Part shown: piece by piece, positions 14,071-18,079 of the stretch
How positions within the stretch are numbered: position 1 is the first letter of the stretch
How the letters are laid out: each line of letters opens with the position of its first letter
Source of the DNA: Alphaproteobacteria bacterium
GTDB lineage: Bacteria > Pseudomonadota > Alphaproteobacteria > CAAHEQ01 > UBA3637
DNA: 18,079 bases
Direction of reading: 5' to 3'
NCBI GenBank assembly: GCA_900772625.1
Contig: CAAHEQ010000077.1
Coordinates: 1-18,079 of the forward strand
Made by a program: the position numbers and the translations under genes
Notes under the pieces: generated by a model
What the model was told of the DNA's origin: nothing
What the model saw: the letters and a program-made list of their open reading frames with translations, nothing else
Databases searched by the model: none

Positions 14071-14292
14071 TTAAGCCTTATGTCTGAATGAAATGCGACC
14101 CTTTGTCAAATCGTATGGCGTCATTTCAATTTCAACTTTGTCACCCACCATCACGCGAATGCGAAACTTACGCATTTTGCCTGCTGTATGAGCTAAAATC
14201 TCGTGGCCATTTTCAAGCTGGACACGGAACATTGCGTTGGGCAATTTTTCAACAACTGTGCCCGTAAACGTTAAAACTTCTTCTTTAGACAT
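14071..14292 (-). CDS. infA: translation initiation factor IF-1
   Basis: IF-1 binds the 30S A site during initiation. The 73-aa product is a single OB-fold (S1-like) domain: EEVLTFTGTVVEKLPNAMFRVQLENGHEILAHTAGKMRKFRIRVMVGDKVEIEMTPYDLTKGRI, matching the family end to end. The ATG at 14292 is chosen over a GTG at 14301 because AAAGG sits 8 nt upstream and the length then matches IF-1. The gene heads the leftward infA, GT4-like, uvrB cluster, with a 29-bp gap to the next gene. Confidence 0.97.
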   Translation of the reverse strand: MSKEEVLTFTGTVVEKLPNAMFRVQLENGHEILAHTAGKMRKFRIRVMVGDKVEIEMTPYDLTKGRISFRHKA

Positions 14293-14328
14293 ATTCTTCA
14301 CCTTTGTTAAAATTGTAAATTTTTGAAT

Positions 14329-14357
14329 AATATACGCGTTTTTCTTGCTAAAAGCAA
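14329..14357 (-). promoter_or_regulatory. sigma70-like promoter of the infA cluster
   Basis: On the minus strand: TTGCTT (14357-14352), 17 nt, TATATT (14334-14329). A small palindrome CTTGC-TAAAA-GCAAG (14344-14358) covers the -35 hexamer and could be an operator. Confidence 0.55.
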
Positions 14358-14424
14358 GTAAAAATTAACTTTATTTAAAATAAATCCCGCGATGTTGGCT
14401 TTTTGTTGCCCAAAGCCGCTTTTT

Positions 14425-14477
14425 GAGCACCTCGATTTTCGGAACACACACTTTTTTTGACAAGCGAAAATCGGCTC
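14425..14477. repeat. inverted repeat in the infA-mipZ divergent gap
   Basis: CGATTTTCG (14433-14441) and CGAAAATCG (14465-14473) are perfect complements with a 23-nt spacer. Outside them GAGC (14425) and GCTC (14474) can also pair with a 4-nt bulge. It has no terminator-like T-tract. It lies between the infA promoter and the mipZ promoter. I see no gene in the 295-bp gap. Confidence 0.5.
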
Positions 14478-14511
14478 TACAAAAGCTATGCTTTTAAGCA
14501 CAAAAAAACAC

Positions 14512-14540
14512 TTGACAAATCGCGCTTTTTTGTCTAAGAT
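14512..14540 (+). promoter_or_regulatory. sigma70 promoter of mipZ
   Basis: TTGACA (14512-14517), 17 nt, TAAGAT (14535-14540). The leader to the start codon at 14588 is about 40 nt, with AAGGA at 14574. Confidence 0.85.
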
Positions 14541-14587
14541 AACAGGCGTTTTGCATTTAAAGTTTGCGGGAATAAGGATAGTTTAAG

Positions 14588-15355
14588 ATGAAAGCAAAAA
14601 TTGTTGTTTTGGGAAACGAAAAAGGTGGTACAGGTAAATCAACACTTGCAATGCATTTGATTGTCGCGTGGCTGCGCGAGGGAAAAAAAGTTGCAACTTT
14701 GGATTTGGATGGACGTCAAGGAACGCTGTCTCGGTACTTGGAAAACAGACGCACCTTTGCTCAAAAAAACAATGTCAACTTGCCAATGCCTGATCATATC
14801 CGCATCGCGAATGTTTCAAATGAAGTTTTGTTTTTGCGCGCTCAATTGGAACGCCTGAGTAATGATTACGACATTATTGTGTTAGATACACCAGGGGCGG
14901 ACACTGCTTTGACGCTGGAAGCGCTCTTCCAAGCCGATGTTTTAATCACGCCAATTAACGACAGTTTGATTGATTTGGACGTTCTCGGAATTGTGGACGG
15001 TGAAACAATGCGCATCAAAGGCCCAAGCCATTATGCTGAACGTGTTTGGTCAGTGCGTCAAAAACGCAACTTGATGAAAAAAGCCCCGCTTAATTGGTTT
15101 GTGACACGCAACAGATTGTCGCCATTTAAAAACAAAAACAAGCAAACAATGGAAGAATTGTTGCGCAATCTTGCTGAACGCGTCCACTTCAGAATCGCAG
15201 GAAACATCACTGAACGCGTGATTTTCCGTGAATTGTTTTTAAAAGGATTGACAATGATGGACTTGCGCGAAAACGGCTTACATATGCCGATGTCGATGTC
15301 CAATGTTGCTGCAAGACAAGAAGTGCGTTCTCTGGCGCGTAGCGTTTTATCATAA
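14588..15355 (+). CDS. mipZ: MipZ-type ParA/MinD ATPase, division-plane regulator
   Basis: MipZ is an alphaproteobacterial ATPase that forms a gradient from the ParB-bound poles and blocks FtsZ assembly away from midcell. The 255-aa protein opens with a deviant Walker A, NEKGGTGKST (10-19), with the signature Lys12. It continues with LDLDGRQGTLSRYLENRR (38-55), which closely follows the MipZ pattern DLDxRQxTxxRxxENR and differs from ParA proper. Walker B is IIVLDTPGAD (96-105), followed by VLITPINDSLIDLDVLG and, near the end, ERVIFRELFLKGLTMMDL and AARQEVRSL, all MipZ-like. parB is not in the window. It has its own promoter and a terminator that overlaps its stop codon. A plain ParA/MinD-family ATPase is the fallback call. 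Confidence 0.9.
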   Translation: MKAKIVVLGNEKGGTGKSTLAMHLIVAWLREGKKVATLDLDGRQGTLSRYLENRRTFAQKNNVNLPMPDHIRIANVSNEVLFLRAQLERLSNDYDIIVLDTPGADTALTLEALFQADVLITPINDSLIDLDVLGIVDGETMRIKGPSHYAERVWSVRQKRNLMKKAPLNWFVTRNRLSPFKNKNKQTMEELLRNLAERVHFRIAGNITERVIFRELFLKGLTMMDLRENGLHMPMSMSNVAARQEVRSLARSVLS

Positions 15356-15366
15356 GCGCTTTTTTT
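15341..15366 (+). terminator. intrinsic terminator overlapping the mipZ stop codon
   Basis: AGCGTTT (15341-15347) pairs with AAGCGCT (15354-15360) including one G-T pair, with a 6-nt loop and six T after it. The TAA stop (15353-15355) lies within the hairpin. Confidence 0.7.
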
Positions 15367-15414
15367 AATTGCTCGCGCGCGGACAATTTAAACTTTTTTT
15401 TAAACGAGCTTGCG

Positions 15415-15443
15415 TTTACAATCAAACTGATTTAAACTGTATT
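15415..15443 (+). promoter_or_regulatory. possible sigma70 promoter of pgm
   Basis: TTTACA (15415-15420), 17 nt, TGTATT (15438-15443). The -35 has five of six consensus bases and the -10 has four. Confidence 0.45.
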
Positions 15444-15471
15444 TCAAGTATTAAATCGGGAGATAATGATA

Positions 15472-17103
15472 ATGCAAATTCAAACTATTCATACAACACC
15501 ATACACGGATCAAAAAACTGGGACTTCAGGCTTGCGCAAAAAAACGCGCGTGTTTATGGAGCAAGACAACTACTTACAAAATTTCGTGCAATCGGTTTTT
15601 GACGTGATTGGGGCGGCAGGCAAGCGCCTCGTGCTTGGCGGTGACGGGCGATATTTTAATACGCAAGCCATTCAAATCATTTTGAAAATGGCCATCGCAA
15701 ACAAAGTGCAAGAAGTCATTGTCGGACAAAATGGTTATTTATCCACGCCCGCTGTATCAGTGGAAATCAGACGCCTTAAAACAGACGGTGGCTTGATTTT
15801 GTCGGCCAGCCATAACCCTGGCGGCTTAGACGGTGATTTTGGCATTAAGTTTAACACGGCAAACGGTGGCCCCGCGCCCGAAAACATTACAAATGCAATT
15901 TTCGAAAAAACAAAGCAAATAAAGGCTTACCATATCGTCGAAACACCGACTGTTGACATATCGCAAATCGGTGTACAACGCTTTGAGGATACGACAATCA
16001 ACGTGATTGATTCGGTCAAAGACTATGCCGACCTGATGGAAAAATTGTTCGATTTTGACGCAATCCGCGCCTTGTTCGCCAAAGGCTTTACAATGCGTTA
16101 TGACGCGCTTCACGCGGTGACAGGCCCTTATGCAAAAGAGATTTTAGAGCGCCGCTTGGGTGCGCCAAATGGCTCTGTTGTGAATGCCGAGCCTCTTCCC
16201 GACTTTGGAGGCGGCCACCCAGATCCGAACTTGACGTATGCAAAATCTTTGGTCGATTTTATGTACAGCGCACAAGCCGCCGATATGGGCGCTGCCTCGG
16301 ACGGGGACGGCGACCGCAATATGGTGCTGGGCAAATCGTTTTTCGTCAACCCCAGCGACAGCATTGCTATTTTGGCGGCAAACGCAAACCTTGTGCGGGG
16401 GTATGCTGGCGGCGTGCTCGGCGTTGCGCGATCGATGCCGACCAGTGCTGCGCTGGATAAAGTAGCGCAAAAGAAAGGCTGGAGCGCATACGAAACGCCG
16501 ACTGGCTGGAAATTTTTCGGCTCGCTAATGGACGCAGATAAGATTACTTTTTGTGGAGAGGAAAGCTTTGGCGCAGGCTCGAATCACATTCGCGAAAAAG
16601 ACGGCCTTTGGGCGATTTTATACTGGCTCAACATTTTGGCCAAGACAAACCTGTCCATCGCGCAAGTTGTTCAAAACCATTGGCGCGAATACGGCCGCCA
16701 TTATTATTCTCGGCACGATTACGAAGGCGTTCCGTCCGAAGCCGCAGCAAAAGTTTTTGAAAAATTAAAAGAGTCGCTGGCAAGCCTTGCAGGACAGACG
16801 TTTGGCGAGCTTAAAGTCGCTATGGCTGATGAGTTTTCATATACCGATCCTGTGACGGGCGAGACGTCCGCTCATCAAGGTATCAGGATTTTGTTTGAAA
16901 ATGACGCGCGCATTATTTTCCGTTTATCAGGCACGGGAACAAGCGGCGCCACCATTCGCATTTACTTTGAAAAGTACGAACCGGATACGGCAAAGCAAAA
17001 CGATGACAGCCAGCACGCTTTGCAAACGCTAATCAATGCAGCGCTTCAAATATCGCAATTAGCTGAGTTGACGGGTCGCGACAAACCGTCCGTGATTACG
17101 TAA
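15472..17103 (+). CDS. pgm: phosphoglucomutase (alpha-D-glucose phosphate-specific, PGM1 type)
   Basis: The enzyme interconverts glucose-1-phosphate and glucose-6-phosphate in the cytoplasm, feeding glycogen and UDP-glucose synthesis. The 543-aa length and N-terminus (TIHTTPYTDQKTGTSGLRKKT) are those of the PGM1-type subfamily, longer than the bacterial PMM/PGM type. The phosphoserine loop is SASHNPGG (111-118, Ser113), the metal loop DGDGDR (277-282), the sugar loop GEESFGAGSNHIREKDG (362-378), and the phosphate loop RLSGTGTSGAT (484-494). GGGAG is 9 nt before the ATG at 15472 but only 3 nt before the ATG at 15466, so 15472 is chosen. Confidence 0.96.
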   Translation: MQIQTIHTTPYTDQKTGTSGLRKKTRVFMEQDNYLQNFVQSVFDVIGAAGKRLVLGGDGRYFNTQAIQIILKMAIANKVQEVIVGQNGYLSTPAVSVEIRRLKTDGGLILSASHNPGGLDGDFGIKFNTANGGPAPENITNAIFEKTKQIKAYHIVETPTVDISQIGVQRFEDTTINVIDSVKDYADLMEKLFDFDAIRALFAKGFTMRYDALHAVTGPYAKEILERRLGAPNGSVVNAEPLPDFGGGHPDPNLTYAKSLVDFMYSAQAADMGAASDGDGDRNMVLGKSFFVNPSDSIAILAANANLVRGYAGGVLGVARSMPTSAALDKVAQKKGWSAYETPTGWKFFGSLMDADKITFCGEESFGAGSNHIREKDGLWAILYWLNILAKTNLSIAQVVQNHWREYGRHYYSRHDYEGVPSEAAAKVFEKLKESLASLAGQTFGELKVAMADEFSYTDPVTGETSAHQGIRILFENDARIIFRLSGTGTSGATIRIYFEKYEPDTAKQNDDSQHALQTLINAALQISQLAELTGRDKPSVIT

Positions 17104-17140
17104 GACGGTCAAAGGCCTGGACTATTACTTAAAGTACATA

Positions 17141-17170
17141 TTGAAAAAAAGAATAAAGCTCTCCTATATT
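17141..17170 (+). promoter_or_regulatory. sigma70-like promoter inside the hairpin before the DUF1189-like gene
   Basis: TTGAAA (17141-17146), 18 nt, TATATT (17165-17170). Each hexamer has one mismatch to consensus. Transcription would start near 17177, at the Shine-Dalgarno itself. Confidence 0.6.
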
Positions 17171-17190
17171 TTCCGCAGGAGGGCTTTATT
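17152..17190 (+). promoter_or_regulatory. 14-bp hairpin containing the Shine-Dalgarno of the next gene; possible pgm terminator
   Basis: AATAAAGCTCTCCT (17152-17165) pairs with AGGAGGGCTTTATT (17177-17190), with one U-G pair and an 11-nt loop. The 3' arm holds the strong ribosome site AGGAGGG and ends at the base before the ATG at 17191. An A-tract precedes it, but there is only a weak T-rich end, so as a pgm terminator it would be imperfect. Confidence 0.75.
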
Positions 17191-17946
17191 ATGACAGGGC
17201 TTTACGAGTGGATTATGGAAGGCAAAGGGCGTGGCAAGCGCTATCTTTTGGCATTGGCAATTCTGTTTTCGGGCTTAAGCAGCTTTGTCGTTTACTCATC
17301 GTGGAGCAATTTAATTGGCAATGATGCGACAAGCGCTTTGATTCAATCTTTGCCCGATATGCAAGTCGAAAATGGTACGCTTGTTAAGCCCGCGGATACG
17401 TATCAAGACATTCTCTGGACAGTCCCCGCCAACGATTTTAAAACATATCATTTAATCATCAATACGCAAGACAAAGCCGTTCAAACCAAAGACTTGCCGA
17501 GCAATGGCATTTACCTGACACAAAAAGATGCGTATTTGACAAATGACGGCAATGTCAATGTGCAGCCGCTGAGCAGCTTGCCTGATTTTGAAATAAAGCA
17601 AGGCCAATGGCCCGAGGCACTTCAAAACGGCGTTGCGCGCTTTTCATGGGGACTTTTCATTGGCTCGAGCATTATTTTGTTCATCTCGCTTTACATTTGG
17701 AGCTTGATTTACGCGCTGTTTTCCTATGCTCTGACATTCTTAATCGCGGGAAAAAATTACTCTTTTCCCGTACGCAGACGCTTGAGTTCTGCCTGTTTGA
17801 TTATCGCCTATGTCGTCGCGATACCGTTTGCGTTTTGGGGCTGGTATAGCTCGATGGCACTGTTTTTCCTGCTGGTTTTGATTTTGATGAGTTTCTTTTT
17901 AGCGGGTCTGCCAAAAAATTTAATAATTCCTATTGACAACGATTAA
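17191..17946 (+). CDS. DUF1189-like polytopic membrane protein
   Basis: The 251-aa protein has a first span at about 18-38, an extracytoplasmic region to about 150, a long hydrophobic stretch at 151-187 (two spans), and spans at about 198-217 and 220-240. The extracytoplasmic part has two similar segments, LPDMQVENG (54-62) and LPDFEIKQG (130-138). This LP-x-hydrophobic-x-(I/V)-x-x-G pattern with this topology recalls DUF1189 membrane proteins. No function is known to me. Translation from 17191 uses AGGAGGG, which is buried in a hairpin in longer transcripts. The 3' end of the gene overlaps the promoter of tRNA-Ala. Confidence 0.7.
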   Translation: MTGLYEWIMEGKGRGKRYLLALAILFSGLSSFVVYSSWSNLIGNDATSALIQSLPDMQVENGTLVKPADTYQDILWTVPANDFKTYHLIINTQDKAVQTKDLPSNGIYLTQKDAYLTNDGNVNVQPLSSLPDFEIKQGQWPEALQNGVARFSWGLFIGSSIILFISLYIWSLIYALFSYALTFLIAGKNYSFPVRRRLSSACLIIAYVVAIPFAFWGWYSSMALFFLLVLILMSFFLAGLPKNLIIPIDND

Positions 17947-17960
17947 AAATCTGATAGAAT
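17933..17960 (+). promoter_or_regulatory. sigma70 promoter of tRNA-Ala
   Basis: TTGACA (17933-17938), 16 nt, TAGAAT (17955-17960). It overlaps the last codons and stop of the upstream gene and lies 15 bp before the tRNA. Confidence 0.75.
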
Positions 17961-17975
17961 AACGCACTGTACGTT

Positions 17976-18051
17976 GGGGATATAGCTCAGTTGGTAGAGC
18001 GACGCGTTCGCAATGCGTAGGTCAGGAGTTCGAGCCTCCTTATCTCCACCA
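17976..18051 (+). tRNA. tRNA-Ala (anticodon CGC)
   Basis: The cloverleaf is complete. The acceptor stem is GGGGATA/TATCTCC with G3-U70, the alanine identity pair. The D arm is GCTC/GAGC. The anticodon stem is ACGCG/TGCGT around loop TTCGCAA, so the anticodon is CGC and reads GCG. The variable loop is AGGTC. The T arm is AGGAG/CTCCT with loop TTCGAGC. The discriminator is A and CCA is encoded (18049-18051). The remaining 28 bases of the window after it show nothing that I can name. Confidence 0.96.
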
Positions 18052-18079
18052 ATTTAAGATTCAGCCCGCTAAAAAGAAA

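Noticed and set aside
14293..14301. GTG start giving IF-1 three extra residues
   Set aside because: The AAAGG site is properly spaced for the ATG at 14292, and family length agrees with that start.
15466..15471. First ATG of the pgm frame
   Set aside because: It lies only 3 nt from GGGAG, too close for initiation; the ATG at 15472 has 9-nt spacing.
1..18079. CRISPR array, prophage, IS element or defence island
   Set aside because: No regularly spaced repeats, transposase, integrase, nuclease-effector or toxin-antitoxin pair was seen; the genes are mostly core functions.

Overview
The window looks like chromosomal sequence from an alphaproteobacterium with low-to-moderate GC, probably an uncultured host-associated lineage. 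The lineage is inferred. It rests on a MipZ-type ATPase (an alphaproteobacterial division regulator), an IF-1 ending in the alphaproteobacterial style (TPYDLTKGRI), a compact L28, grpE next to rph-rdgB, and a short prepilin with an SMIEML signal. I found no phage, IS, CRISPR or rRNA. Almost all of it is housekeeping sequence, with several lineage-specific small or degenerate genes in between.

Layout, 1-6.6 kb: a small secreted Cys-rich protein with a C-type-lectin-like core (+) converges on grpE (-). grpE is divergent from rph-rdgB (+). rdgB converges on a prepilin gene (-) that lies 25 bp downstream of the tRNA nucleotidyltransferase gene pcnB (-), so the two are probably co-transcribed. pcnB is divergent from a degenerate Nudix-fold gene followed by rnd (+), with almost superimposed divergent promoters.

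Layout, 6.6-10.2 kb: rnd converges on a FadL/OmpP1-type outer-membrane protein gene (-). Its upstream region carries an 11-bp-phased direct-repeat array resembling Pho boxes. Next is a membrane protein gene (+) with a Lys/Ala-rich cytoplasmic tail, one membrane span and a periplasmic carboxypeptidase-regulatory-like domain. It is followed by a 73-aa orphan gene (-) behind a perfect sigma70 consensus promoter, and then rpmB (-).

Layout, 10.2-14.3 kb: a leftward cluster transcribed infA, GT4-like membrane protein, uvrB, YqaA/DedA-type membrane protein. The GT4-like protein keeps the architecture of the polyprenyl-phosphate sugar-1-phosphate transferases (WecA/MraY superfamily), but most signature catalytic residues are replaced, so it looks like a pseudoenzyme.

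Layout, 14.5-18.08 kb: rightward mipZ, pgm (a PGM1-type phosphoglucomutase), a DUF1189-like membrane protein and tRNA-Ala(CGC). The junction between pgm and the DUF1189-like gene is a 14-bp-stem hairpin that contains the next gene's Shine-Dalgarno. A promoter lies across its 5' arm, so initiation there would give an mRNA without that arm. Most convergent gene pairs share bidirectional terminators.

There is no obvious defence or mobile system. The best leads are the GT4 pseudoenzyme in the infA-uvrB operon, the nested promoter/hairpin before the DUF1189-like gene, the Lys-rich transmembrane protein with possible Pho-box control nearby, and the degenerate Nudix protein.
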